Shown here piece after piece: positions 10,415 to 18,059 of a stretch of DNA of 61,838 nucleotides. The stretch's first letter is position 1. Each line of letters begins with the position of its first letter. The DNA is from Desulfatibacillum sp. (GTDB lineage: Bacteria; Desulfobacterota; Desulfobacteria; Desulfobacterales; Desulfatibacillaceae), in NCBI GenBank assembly GCA_016342355.1, contig JAEINP010000031.1:1-61838 (forward strand). Reading direction: 5' to 3'. The notes below the pieces were generated by a model. The model was not told the DNA's origin. It made no database searches and saw only the letters and a list, made by a program, of their open reading frames with translations. Position numbers and translations under genes: made by a program.

Positions 10415-12076
10415 ATGGATAACTTACGTTTGACCCTGGCCATCGTGCTTTCCATGGTGGTTTTCTTTTTGTACCAGTACTTCTTTGTGCCCAGACCAGA
10501 TGTCAATCTGCCCGGGGAAGCCCAGCAGATCGAAGAAGTGCAAGCCGCCAGTGTGCCTTCTGCGGAGCCTGTGTCTTCCTCAGCGCCCCCTGCGCCAGCA
10601 TCAACCTTTACACCGGCATTGGAGCAGGCTTCCGTGCGTGCGGCCCGGGAGATTATGGTGGACACGCCTTTGTACAGGGCGATTTTTACGGAACAGGGCG
10701 CCGGGCTTGTCAGCCTGACCCTCAAAAAATACAGGGAAGCCCAGAACAAGGATTCACAGCCCAAGCAGGTGGTGAATTTGCCTCCGGGGATAGGCACCCT
10801 GCTCACCACCATGGAAAAAGGCAGCCTGGGCAACCTGGAAAGTGCAGTGTTCCATGCCCGGGATATTGACAACATTTCAGTACAGGACCAGGCCAGAAGC
10901 CTGGTATTCACATGGACCGCACCTTCCGGCGTTCTGGTGGAAAAGACCTATACCTTTCACCCCGAGACCTATGTCATGGACTGCCAGTTCTCTTTAGCGA
11001 ACAACACAGTCAATCCTATCAATGACAGGCTGTCGGTCATCCTCGCCAACACCATCCCTACAGACAAGTCCTCTAGTATTGTGTTTAACGGGCCTGTCGC
11101 GCTCGTGAACCACTCCTTGGATGAAATCAAGGTCACGGAAAAAAAGCCTCTGAACACCCAGGAGGGGGTAACAGGCTGGATTGGCCTGACCTGGCGCTAT
11201 TTCATGTCCGCCGTGGTTTTTGAAGAAGCCAGGGAGGGTAATGTAAGAGCCACGCTGGACCCCGTGGACAATGTGGTCCAAACCCGTTTTACAGGCCAGG
11301 CCGTGGTGGTTTCTCCGGGCCAGACATTCACATCCACCCACAAAGCGTTTTTCGGGCCCAAGGAATCGCATGTTCTGGATCAGGCAGGCCTGGGCAAGGC
11401 CCTGCATTTCGGTTTTTTCCATGTCATCGCCAAGCCCTGCCTGTGGCTCATGAATCAGATGTACCGGTTCATTCCCAATTACGGTATTGCCATCATTCTA
11501 TTGACCCTGCTCATCAAGATTGCCTTTTGGCCCCTGGGCAACAAGAGCTACCGGTCCATGGAAAAAATGAAAAAGCTCCAGCCTCTCATGACGGAGCTTA
11601 GGGAAAAGTACAAGGACGACAAGCAAAGGATGAACCAGGAGGTTTTTGCTTTATACAAAACCTTCAAGGTAAATCCCATGAGCGGATGCCTGCCCATGGT
11701 CATTCAGATCCCGGTATTTATCGGTCTGTACAAAATGCTGTACTCAGCCATCGAACTGCGCCATTCTCCCTTTTTCGGATGGATCACAGACCTGTCGGCG
11801 CCTGACCGCCTCTTCCATCTGCCCTTTGCAGTGCCCTTTATGGCAGAGCCTTACGGCATTCCCGTGCTCACGCTCATAATGGGCGCCAGTATGCTGCTGC
11901 AGCAGAAGATGTCCCCTCCTCCAGGGGATCCGACCCAGGCCAAGATGATGATGCTGTTGCCCCTTGTCTTCCTGTTTATCTTTATCAATTTTCCGTCAGG
12001 ACTCGTCCTTTACTGGCTGGTTAATAACGTGATCTCCATTGCCCAGCAGTATTACATAGGGAAGACCAGTTCCTGA
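10415..12076 (+). CDS. yidC: Membrane protein insertase YidC
   Basis: This 553-residue protein has the proteobacterial layout. TM1 is at residues 5-22 (TLAIVLSMVVFFLYQYFFV), a Pro/Ala-rich linker follows, and then a large periplasmic domain to about residue 340. The conserved five-helix core includes YGIAIILLTLLIKIAFWPL, NPMSGCLPMVIQIPVFIGLY and the final FINFPSGLVLYWLVNNVISI. It inserts inner-membrane proteins with or without SecYEG. GGAG lies 9 nt before the ATG. It is followed closely by jag, as in most genomes. Confidence 0.97.
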   Translation: MDNLRLTLAIVLSMVVFFLYQYFFVPRPDVNLPGEAQQIEEVQAASVPSAEPVSSSAPPAPASTFTPALEQASVRAAREIMVDTPLYRAIFTEQGAGLVSLTLKKYREAQNKDSQPKQVVNLPPGIGTLLTTMEKGSLGNLESAVFHARDIDNISVQDQARSLVFTWTAPSGVLVEKTYTFHPETYVMDCQFSLANNTVNPINDRLSVILANTIPTDKSSSIVFNGPVALVNHSLDEIKVTEKKPLNTQEGVTGWIGLTWRYFMSAVVFEEAREGNVRATLDPVDNVVQTRFTGQAVVVSPGQTFTSTHKAFFGPKESHVLDQAGLGKALHFGFFHVIAKPCLWLMNQMYRFIPNYGIAIILLTLLIKIAFWPLGNKSYRSMEKMKKLQPLMTELREKYKDDKQRMNQEVFALYKTFKVNPMSGCLPMVIQIPVFIGLYKMLYSAIELRHSPFFGWITDLSAPDRLFHLPFAVPFMAEPYGIPVLTLIMGASMLLQQKMSPPPGDPTQAKMMMLLPLVFLFIFINFPSGLVLYWLVNNVISIAQQYYIGKTSS

Positions 12077-12089
12077 ACGCGGAGGAACC

Positions 12090-13061
12090 ATGAACACGAA
12101 CCTGGAATTTGAAGCAAAAACAGCGGAGGACGCTGTAGATGTTGCTTGCAAGGAACTAGGAGTCAACAAAAAACAACTTAAATATGATGTATTATCCCAT
12201 GGGTCTACCGGTATTTTTGGTCTGGTAGGAGTAAAAAAGGCCCGCATTCGGGTATATCCCTCCTCTGCCGAGGCCGCCTCCGCCAAGGCCGAGCCCAAAA
12301 AAGGGCGAAAGCCCGCCGGACCCAGGAACAAAGGCAGAAACAAAAAGGCGCTGGAGACCAAGGACGCGCCCCTGCCTGTTGAGCAAGAGCCTGTATCGCT
12401 GGAAACGGAACCGGTTGCCATTAGCCCGGGACCGGAAACGGCCCTGGCCTCAGAGGTGGCAAAAGAGATTGCAGAGGAGACAGAGCTCGTAATGGCGCAG
12501 GAACCCATGGAGTCGTCCTTGATTCAGGAGGAGGAGGAGAATGGGGAAGCGCCTTACGTGGCGGCAGCCGAGGATGATCCCAACATTGAGCAGTGCATGG
12601 ACTTGGCTGTGGAAGCCTCGGTTACAATGGCTCGCACCATTGCGGAAGAGACCACAGGCGCCGCCAAGGTCAATGAAGATGGGGACATCATTGTGAGTCT
12701 GGACTGCGAAAAGCCTGCGGTTCTCATAGGTCGCCGTGGCCAGACCCTGGATGCCATCCAATATCTGGTGGAAAAGATTGTCAACCGGGCTCGCAGCACC
12801 AAGCTCCGTGTGCGGGTTGATGCTGGAGATTATCTGGCCAAGCGTGAAGAGACCCTGACTCAACAGGCCCAACGCCTGGGTATCAAGGTAATGAAAACCG
12901 GCAAACCTGCCAGTTTCAGCCCCATGAGCGCCCATGACCGGCGGATAGTTCATCTTGCCCTCAAGAACGAAACGGGTCTCAGGACCCAGAGCCGCGGTTC
13001 GGGATATTTACGCAAACTCATTATTTTCCCCCAAAAGGATCCGTCTCGCAATTCATCCTGA
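12090..13061 (+). CDS. jag: RNA-binding protein Jag/KhpB (Jag-N, KH and R3H domains)
   Basis: This 323-residue protein has three parts. A Jag-N domain occupies about residues 1-52 (KTAEDAVDVACKELGV, HGSTGIFGLVGVKKARI). A long acidic, low-complexity linker rich in Glu, Pro and Ala runs over roughly 60-175. The C-terminal half has a KH domain (LIGRRGQTLDAIQYLVEKIVNR) and an R3H domain (MSAHDRRIVHLALKN). Such proteins bind RNA and are linked to cell-wall synthesis and division; the exact targets are unknown. GGAGGAACC precedes the ATG by a few bases, 13 nt after the yidC stop. The linker is longer than in the shortest homologues but not abnormal for this phylum. Confidence 0.93.
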   Translation: MNTNLEFEAKTAEDAVDVACKELGVNKKQLKYDVLSHGSTGIFGLVGVKKARIRVYPSSAEAASAKAEPKKGRKPAGPRNKGRNKKALETKDAPLPVEQEPVSLETEPVAISPGPETALASEVAKEIAEETELVMAQEPMESSLIQEEEENGEAPYVAAAEDDPNIEQCMDLAVEASVTMARTIAEETTGAAKVNEDGDIIVSLDCEKPAVLIGRRGQTLDAIQYLVEKIVNRARSTKLRVRVDAGDYLAKREETLTQQAQRLGIKVMKTGKPASFSPMSAHDRRIVHLALKNETGLRTQSRGSGYLRKLIIFPQKDPSRNSS

Positions 13062-13070
13062 CCCTAATTT

Positions 13071-13100
13071 CCCGGGCCTTATCAAAGGCCCGGGTTTTAT
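13071..13100 (+). terminator. Terminator or attenuator between jag and mnmE
   Basis: A 10-bp GC-rich stem CCCGGGCCTT/AAGGCCCGGG with a 4-nt loop is followed by TTTTATATTT. It lies only 10 nt before the mnmE start, so readthrough would be needed for mnmE to be expressed from the rpmH promoter. Confidence 0.8.
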
Positions 13101-13110
13101 ATTTGGAACC

Positions 13111-14499
13111 ATGAACCCTTCCCAAACCATTGCCGCCGTAGCCACTCCCCCGGGAGTGGGAGGGATTGGCATTGTACGGATTTCAGGCAGCCAGTCCTTA
13201 TCCATTCTGAGACAACTGTTTTTCCCAATGATAGCCAACTCCCGCAATTGCTTTCAGGATAGCCCTTTCAGGCTGATTCGGGGGAGGATTGCGCACCCCG
13301 AATCCATGGAAATCGTGGATGAGGTATTGGCGGTATTTATGCCAGGCCCCAGGACGTACACGGGGGAGGACGTGGTCGAAATCCAGGGCCATGGCGGGCC
13401 TGTTGTTTTAGGCCGGGTGTTGGAATTGGTCCTGGACCGAGGAGCGCGGCTGGCCCAGCCCGGGGAGTTCACCCGCCGCGCCTTTCTGAATAATCGAATG
13501 GACCTGTCGCAGGCTGAGGCCGTGGTGGACCTTATACACGCCCGCACTGCCACGGCAGCCCGGATTGCCGCAGCCCACACCGGAGGGGCCTTAGGAGCGC
13601 GGGTCAGGGGCATTTTGGATTCGGTGTACCAGTGCCGCACCCTGTTGGAGGCAGCCCTGGACTTTGGGGAGGATACTGGGGAGGGGGATGTTTCCAGGAT
13701 TATCGGGATTATGGACCATAGCATATTGCCAGGATTAGAAGAATTGGCGGCCAATGCGGAATTGGGCAAGGCCTATCTTCGCGGCATCTCGGTTGCCATT
13801 GTAGGGCGGCCCAATGTGGGCAAGTCCAGCCTTATGAACGCCCTGGCTGACGAGGACCGGTCCATTGTTACGGACGTGCCAGGCACCACCCGGGACGTGG
13901 TGCGGGAGCCCGTGCTGATCCGGGGATTCAATTTTATTTTGTCGGACACGGCAGGCTTGCGGACTTCTTCTGACAAAGTGGAACAAGTGGGCATCCGGAA
14001 AACGCGGGAAGCCATGGACGCGGCAGACCTGATCGTATTGGTTGCTGAGGCGGGAGAGGGTTTTACGGAAGAGGACATAGACTTGCTGGCCCAAGCCAGG
14101 GAAGCGTGCAGCCGTGTGATTCTGGTGTTCAATAAGATGGACCTTTGCCCGACCTATGAGCTGCCTTCGATTTTTGGGGAAAACACACCCTTCTTGTGCA
14201 CCAGCGCCCGGACAGGGGAAGGCCTGGATCAATTGCGGCAGGCCATGGAATGCGCCGCCCATGGCCCCGGATCTGTGGAGCAGATTCCGGAATTAGTACC
14301 CAACCTTAGGCAGAAACAGGCCCTGGAAACCGCCCTGGATGGTATTGGCTCTGCCCGGGACCGCGTGAGTGAAATGGCCTGGGAACTGGCTGCCGTGGAC
14401 CTGGACATCGCCCAAAAGTCTCTGGAGGAGATTTTGGGCATCGGGGCTTCCCCGGATATTCTTGACGCCATTTTCGCGGGTTTTTGCATCGGAAAATAG
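13111..14499 (+). CDS. mnmE: tRNA uridine-5-carboxymethylaminomethyl modification GTPase
   Basis: This 462-residue GTPase acts with MnmG in modifying the wobble uridine of several tRNAs. It shows the N-terminal tetrahydrofolate-binding domain (AAVATPPGVGGIGIVRISG, QGHGGP), an embedded G domain with [29 protein letters not shown] and NKMDL, and the invariant C-terminal FCIGK. The frame is open upstream to 12955, but those codons overlap jag and the terminator, so the ATG at 13111 (MNPSQTIAAV) is right. Its ribosome binding site (TTGGAACC) is weak. mnmG is not in the window. A parS site follows 3 nt after the stop. Confidence 0.97.
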   Translation: MNPSQTIAAVATPPGVGGIGIVRISGSQSLSILRQLFFPMIANSRNCFQDSPFRLIRGRIAHPESMEIVDEVLAVFMPGPRTYTGEDVVEIQGHGGPVVLGRVLELVLDRGARLAQPGEFTRRAFLNNRMDLSQAEAVVDLIHARTATAARIAAAHTGGALGARVRGILDSVYQCRTLLEAALDFGEDTGEGDVSRIIGIMDHSILPGLEELAANAELGKAYLRGISVAIVGRPNVGKSSLMNALADEDRSIVTDVPGTTRDVVREPVLIRGFNFILSDTAGLRTSSDKVEQVGIRKTREAMDAADLIVLVAEAGEGFTEEDIDLLAQAREACSRVILVFNKMDLCPTYELPSIFGENTPFLCTSARTGEGLDQLRQAMECAAHGPGSVEQIPELVPNLRQKQALETALDGIGSARDRVSEMAWELAAVDLDIAQKSLEEILGIGASPDILDAIFAGFCIGK

Positions 14500-14502
14500 G
14501 AA

Positions 14503-14518
14503 TGTTCCACGTGGAACA
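14503..14518. promoter_or_regulatory. Chromosomal parS site (ParB-binding palindrome)
   Basis: TGTTCCACGTGGAACA is a perfect 16-bp palindrome and matches the near-universal bacterial parS consensus TGTTtCACGTGaAACA with symmetric C/G substitutions that are known in Pseudomonas. It lies just after mnmE, close to genes that are usually origin-proximal. ParB bound here would load SMC and guide segregation. Confidence 0.88.
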
Positions 14519-14630
14519 AAATCTTTCCCCCTTTCCGGCTGAAACCAACATTGACAACCCCCGTGGCGCCCTTACCTTGTAAGGGAAAGGGCTTTGGCCC
14601 TAACCAGCAACGGAAAAGGATACATAACCC

Positions 14631-15305
14631 ATGTCTTTAGAAACCAAGGAAGATGTTTTAAATAGGATTTTGAACGCGCCCGTTCCTATCTGCCCCCATT
14701 GCGGAGAACCCATGAAGTTGTGGGAAGAGCCTCCGGTTAATTTTTCCGATGGCCTGGGGTGGGGCGAGCCCTACCTGTATATGTGCTTTAACAACCAATG
14801 CCCCCCCTTTGTGTCAGGCTGGGCTCATTTTGAGGAAAACCACGGCCATTGCGCTTCCACGCGGTGTTTTTGCTATCCCAGTTCAGGCAAATTCGAGTTC
14901 ATGCCGGTTTTCTCCAAAGACGGAGGCACGGGCCAGATCATCGACGAGGAAATGCTTGAAAAGCAGGAGCAAGAAAAAATCGCCATCAAAGAAGGCTTTG
15001 TCGCCCTGGCCCAGGCCTATGCAGACCGGGACAACAAAAAGCCCCTGGAGTTACTACTGGACGCCGCCTCCCCGCCCCGGGTGCGCCTGAAGGCCGCGGA
15101 TATGTTGGAGGAACTGGGGGACGAGACCTCCCTGGAACCCATGTTAAACAAGAAATTCGGAAATCGCATCCTGGACGAGGCCATGGTGAAAGCCATTAAG
15201 GCTATCCAGGAACGTACGTTTACCCGAGAGTGCCCCTATTGCGCGGAAATCATCAAGGTGCGAGCCAAGGTGTGCAAGCATTGCGGCAAGAATCCCCATG
15301 AGTAA
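14631..15305 (+). CDS. Uncharacterised protein with zinc ribbons at both ends
   Basis: This 224-residue protein belongs to no family I can name. The N-terminus carries CPHCGEPM (residues 21-28) and a second Cys pair in a Trp/Tyr-rich block (YMCFNNQCPPF, then HCASTRCFC). The middle is helical and HEAT-like (residues 115-190, with RVRLKAADMLEELGDE). The C-terminus has a classic zinc ribbon, CPYCAEIIKVRAKVCKHCGK. No signal peptide or membrane helix is seen. The protein looks soluble, metal-binding and possibly nucleic-acid- or protein-binding. It is monocistronic between parS and a bidirectional terminator. Confidence 0.75.
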   Translation: MSLETKEDVLNRILNAPVPICPHCGEPMKLWEEPPVNFSDGLGWGEPYLYMCFNNQCPPFVSGWAHFEENHGHCASTRCFCYPSSGKFEFMPVFSKDGGTGQIIDEEMLEKQEQEKIAIKEGFVALAQAYADRDNKKPLELLLDAASPPRVRLKAADMLEELGDETSLEPMLNKKFGNRILDEAMVKAIKAIQERTFTRECPYCAEIIKVRAKVCKHCGKNPHE

Positions 15306-15332
15306 ACCCGTACGATCCTTGCCTTAAAAAAC

Positions 15333-15366
15333 CCAAAGGGCCGGAAGAAATCTTCCGGCCCTTTGG
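15333..15366. terminator. Bidirectional terminator between convergent genes
   Basis: A 16-bp perfect stem CCAAAGGGCCGGAAGA/TCTTCCGGCCCTTTGG with a 2-nt loop is flanked by AAAAAA on the left and CATTTT on the right. It can end transcription both from the zinc-ribbon gene and from the nadD operon on the other strand. Confidence 0.9.
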
Positions 15367-15415
15367 CATTTTAACAAGATGCTGAATTTTGCTTTAAGCC
15401 TGGAAGCCCTTGGGG

Positions 15416-15958
15416 TCAGGCCTTTCGGACTACATTCACATTGTCCATATCATAGGACCGGAAAATGATCCGCTCCCTGGCAAGGATCTTTTCAGGCAAT
15501 TGTCTGGGTACGTACCGGGACAGGATTTCCAGGGCTTTGTTCCGGGAAGGAACCGCTTCCAAGCCCTGCCCCACGGCCTTGCCGGTGTTCACATCCCAAA
15601 CCAGCCAGTCCCTGCCATCGGACGCCGCTGCCAGGGGGGGCGCGGTTTCAAGACAGACCCGGGCTGCCGCCAGAACCTCTCTTTCCCGGGAACCCAGGGA
15701 AGCTGCCGCGCATTTGATGACCATAACGGGTTTCCCTTCAACGGAAACCACCAAGTCCAATGCCGAGTGGTAGGAGATTCCATTAGCCTCTATTGCCACA
15801 GGGGTATCCACGGCAATATCTCCGGGGGCGTACCCCTTGATCTCCATGAGGACTTGTTCCACTTCCTGGCGGTTTGCCTCTGCGCCCACATTGGGCACGG
15901 ACAGGCCAGTCACCTTGTCAGTGAGCATTTCATAGGGCTTTTGGGTGTTCTCAGTCAC
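15416..15958 (-). CDS. HSDR_N-type (type I restriction N-terminal) domain protein
   Basis: This 180-residue protein resembles the small stand-alone HSDR_N_2 proteins, a PD-(D/E)xK-fold family widespread in Deltaproteobacteria. Recognisable parts are EQVLMEIKGYAPGDIAVD, YHSALDLVVSVEGKPVMVIKC and a C-terminal DGRDWLVWDVNTG. The catalytic motif appears eroded: the usual E-x-K is V-I-K here, so nuclease activity is doubtful. The start is a GTG at 15958 with AAGGAGG 9 nt upstream, overlapping the rsfS stop in GTGACTGA. The frame runs further upstream, but only as a shadow of rsfS. It is the last gene of a nadD-rsfS operon. Confidence 0.75.
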   Translation of the reverse strand: MTENTQKPYEMLTDKVTGLSVPNVGAEANRQEVEQVLMEIKGYAPGDIAVDTPVAIEANGISYHSALDLVVSVEGKPVMVIKCAAASLGSREREVLAAARVCLETAPPLAAASDGRDWLVWDVNTGKAVGQGLEAVPSRNKALEILSRYVPRQLPEKILARERIIFRSYDMDNVNVVRKA

Positions 15959-16334
15959 CGGAATCCGCCTCCTTTTCCTCTCCCCGGGATACCGGGTAAT
16001 ACTTTTTGGCGTCAGCCCACAAGCCTTCCAGGTCGTAAAAATCCCGGGTGGAGTCCTGGAAAATATGGACCACCACATCCCCGAAATCCAAAAGAACCCA
16101 CTGTCCTTCCCGGAGGCCTTCAATACCCAAGGCCTTGTTTTTGCGCTTTTTCATCTGCCGGGCCACATGTTCCCCCATGGCAGTCACCTGCCGGTTGGAC
16201 ATGCCGCTACAGACGATCATGAAGTCGGACACGGAGGATATGCCTCTCACGTCCAGACCTACCAGACCCCTGGCTTTTCTCTGGCCCAAGGCCTCGAAAA
16301 AGGGGATCAGTTCTTGCGGTAAGTTTGTGCTCAT
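15951..16334 (-). CDS. rsfS: Ribosomal silencing factor RsfS
   Basis: This 127-residue protein binds L14 on the 50S subunit and blocks subunit joining when nutrients are low. Family motifs include VGLDVRGISSVSDFMIVCSG, RQVTAMGEHV, GIEGLREGQWVLLDFGDVVVHIF and YDLEGLWADA. The ATG at 16334 overlaps the nadD stop by 4 nt (ATGA). Codons upstream in the same frame belong to nadD in another frame and are not part of this gene. The nadD-rsfS order is conserved in many bacteria. Confidence 0.96.
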   Translation of the reverse strand: MSTNLPQELIPFFEALGQRKARGLVGLDVRGISSVSDFMIVCSGMSNRQVTAMGEHVARQMKKRKNKALGIEGLREGQWVLLDFGDVVVHIFQDSTRDFYDLEGLWADAKKYYPVSRGEEKEADSGD

Positions 16335-16981
16335 ATATATAACCCTGCCTTCCTGATGTAATTTTCTATGGTTGCAGGAACCAAAAAGTCTATGCTTTTC
16401 CCCATTGCCACCGTCTCCCGAATACGGGTTGCTGAAATATCCATGGCAGTGGTTTGGGCGAAAAACAAATGGTTCCCGGTGTGTTTGACTGCAAATTTTC
16501 CATCGCATGAAACCGGATCAACCAAGTGGGACAGGCGATTCCGGACAAATTGTTCCATGTGGAACAATTCCGCCCTGGCCTGATTCCAGGGCCGGGACAG
16601 CACGACAAAATGGGCTAATGAAAAAAGGTTTTCATAGTTTTTCCAGGTATGGATCTCTAAAAAGGCATCCAGACCAAGGATAAAAAAGTTCTCCTGCTCC
16701 GGGCCTTTGAGGGCCTCCAGGGTTGTCACTGTATAGGAAGTGCCTCCCTGACGGACCTCCATATCCGAGGATTCCAATCCCGGGGTATTTTCTACAGCCA
16801 GTTCCACCATTGCCAGGCGATCCTTGGCCGAAGCTCCGGGTTGTCCGGCTTTATGGGGTGGATAATGGCAGGGTATGAGCAAAACCTTGTCCAGGGCGAA
16901 CAACTCCCGCACTTCCACGGCCATACGCAAATGGGCTATATGGATGGGATCAAAAGTACCCCCGTAAATTCCTGTTCTCAT
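16331..16981 (-). CDS. nadD: Nicotinate-nucleotide adenylyltransferase
   Basis: This 216-residue NadD adenylylates nicotinate mononucleotide to deamido-NAD. It has the N-terminal GIYGGTFDPIHIAHLRMA with the HxxH-type nucleotidyltransferase signature, LGLDAFLEIHTWKNY, and the C-terminal DISATRIRE (ISSTxxR-type motif). Length and motifs are normal. AGGGA lies about 7 nt before the ATG. The gene contains a parS-like sequence at 16551-16566 in its LFHMEQF codons. Confidence 0.96.
   Translation of the reverse strand: MRTGIYGGTFDPIHIAHLRMAVEVRELFALDKVLLIPCHYPPHKAGQPGASAKDRLAMVELAVENTPGLESSDMEVRQGGTSYTVTTLEALKGPEQENFFILGLDAFLEIHTWKNYENLFSLAHFVVLSRPWNQARAELFHMEQFVRNRLSHLVDPVSCDGKFAVKHTGNHLFFAQTTAMDISATRIRETVAMGKSIDFLVPATIENYIRKAGLYI
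16551..16566. promoter_or_regulatory. parS-like site inside nadD, one mismatch
   Basis: TGTTCCATGTGGAACA differs from the perfect parS at 14503-14518 by a single base in the central CACGTG (C to T). It lies 2.05 kb from that site and is constrained by coding for LFHMEQF. ParB binding is plausible but weaker. Confidence 0.5.
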
Positions 16982-17304
16982 CGTGTATCCCTGGATATTT
17001 TATTCCTGCATCGCAAGAAGCAGTAAGGGGGCCTTTGTCCGCCTCCTGAATTCAAGAGTGTAGAATACCCTAAATAGGGGAAAATGAAAAGGAAAACCCT
17101 GGAATGGCGTGGTAATGGCCCCACATAAAATGTCGCCCATGGGTACAAGATATGTACAGGCAGGGGGAAAAATCCTGGCCTCCGGTCCCGGACCCGAAGA
17201 TTAACTGGCTGAAACCACATGATTTTGGGAAACCTTTCTGCTTTGGCACATAGATTGCCATGCAATACCACCAAAGTACCTAACCCATCAACCAGGAGAT
17301 TGAA
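16982..17304. other. Intergenic region between divergent nadD and GNAT genes
   Basis: This 323-bp gap between divergently transcribed genes should hold the promoters of both. I see no conserved RNA, no strong -35/-10 pair and no repeat. A minus-strand frame (16978-17835) runs through it but continues as antisense of the acetyltransferase and has no protein-like features. Confidence 0.6.
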
Positions 17305-17898
17305 ATGCAAGCTGACGATGAAATATCCATCTGTGTGGGGTTGCCTGAGATGTATCGAAGACAGGTTGCCGAAACCTATGTGCGGACATTCCCTCACAAA
17401 TATGAAACCATCATGGGTCCCACGGAAAAAGCCTGCCGCGTACTGGAAAGGGATATGAACCCGGACTGCGCCATAGTGGCTTCGTCCAAGGGCAAATTTG
17501 CAGGGGTGGCGGGTATGAATTTTGGGGATGCCCGCCTTGTAAAAACTCGCAAACGAACTTTTGTCCGCACGTTTGGAATCCTGGAAGGTCTCTGCCGTTT
17601 TGGGGTGTTTCGGGCCGTTTCCAGAAAAACGGAGAAAAAAGTATTGCGCTTTGATGGCTTGGTGGTTTCTGAAAACATGCGGGGCAAGGGCGTGGGCTCC
17701 CGACTGCTTCAGGGGGTGAAGGACTATGCCAAGGACAGGGGTTTTTGGACCATCAAACTGGATGTCCTGGACACCAACCCCCGGGCCAGATGCCTGTACG
17801 AACGCCTGGGTTTCAAACCTGTGAAAACCGAGCATTACCCTTATCTGTCTTCTTTAGGGTTTTCCGGGGTAACAACTATGGCCTTGACTGTGGGATAG
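17305..17898 (+). CDS. GNAT-family N-acetyltransferase
   Basis: This 197-residue protein has the acetyl-CoA-binding motif A of GNAT enzymes, FDGLVVSENMRGKGVGSRLLQGV (R/Q-x-x-G-x-G), near residues 117-140. Motif B follows with LDVLDTNPRARCLYERLGFKPV. An N-terminal extension has YVRTFPHKYETIMGPTEKA and a basic central segment. The substrate is unknown. AGGAGATTGAA before the ATG is a good ribosome binding site. It appears monocistronic. Confidence 0.88.
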   Translation: MQADDEISICVGLPEMYRRQVAETYVRTFPHKYETIMGPTEKACRVLERDMNPDCAIVASSKGKFAGVAGMNFGDARLVKTRKRTFVRTFGILEGLCRFGVFRAVSRKTEKKVLRFDGLVVSENMRGKGVGSRLLQGVKDYAKDRGFWTIKLDVLDTNPRARCLYERLGFKPVKTEHYPYLSSLGFSGVTTMALTVG

Positions 17899-18059
17899 AC
17901 TGGACACCAGAAAAGCCCTATTTGGGAAAAACTCTTGTGTTTGAAGGAAAAAATGCCATAAGTGTGAATAATATCATAGCGTTCATGGTTTTGATATGAT
18001 ACCGCCTATGGATGGAAGTCATGTCCCTATTCCCTGACCCCGAACACAGGAGACGCACA

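Noticed and set aside
10165-10911. Minus-strand ORF of 248 codons opposite yidD-yidC
   Set aside because: Antisense to two conserved genes, Ser/Arg/Thr-rich, no motif.
16978-17835. Minus-strand ORF of 285 codons across the nadD-GNAT gap
   Set aside because: It is antisense to the GNAT gene, has no recognisable motif, and the other strand has clear GNAT motifs and a ribosome binding site.
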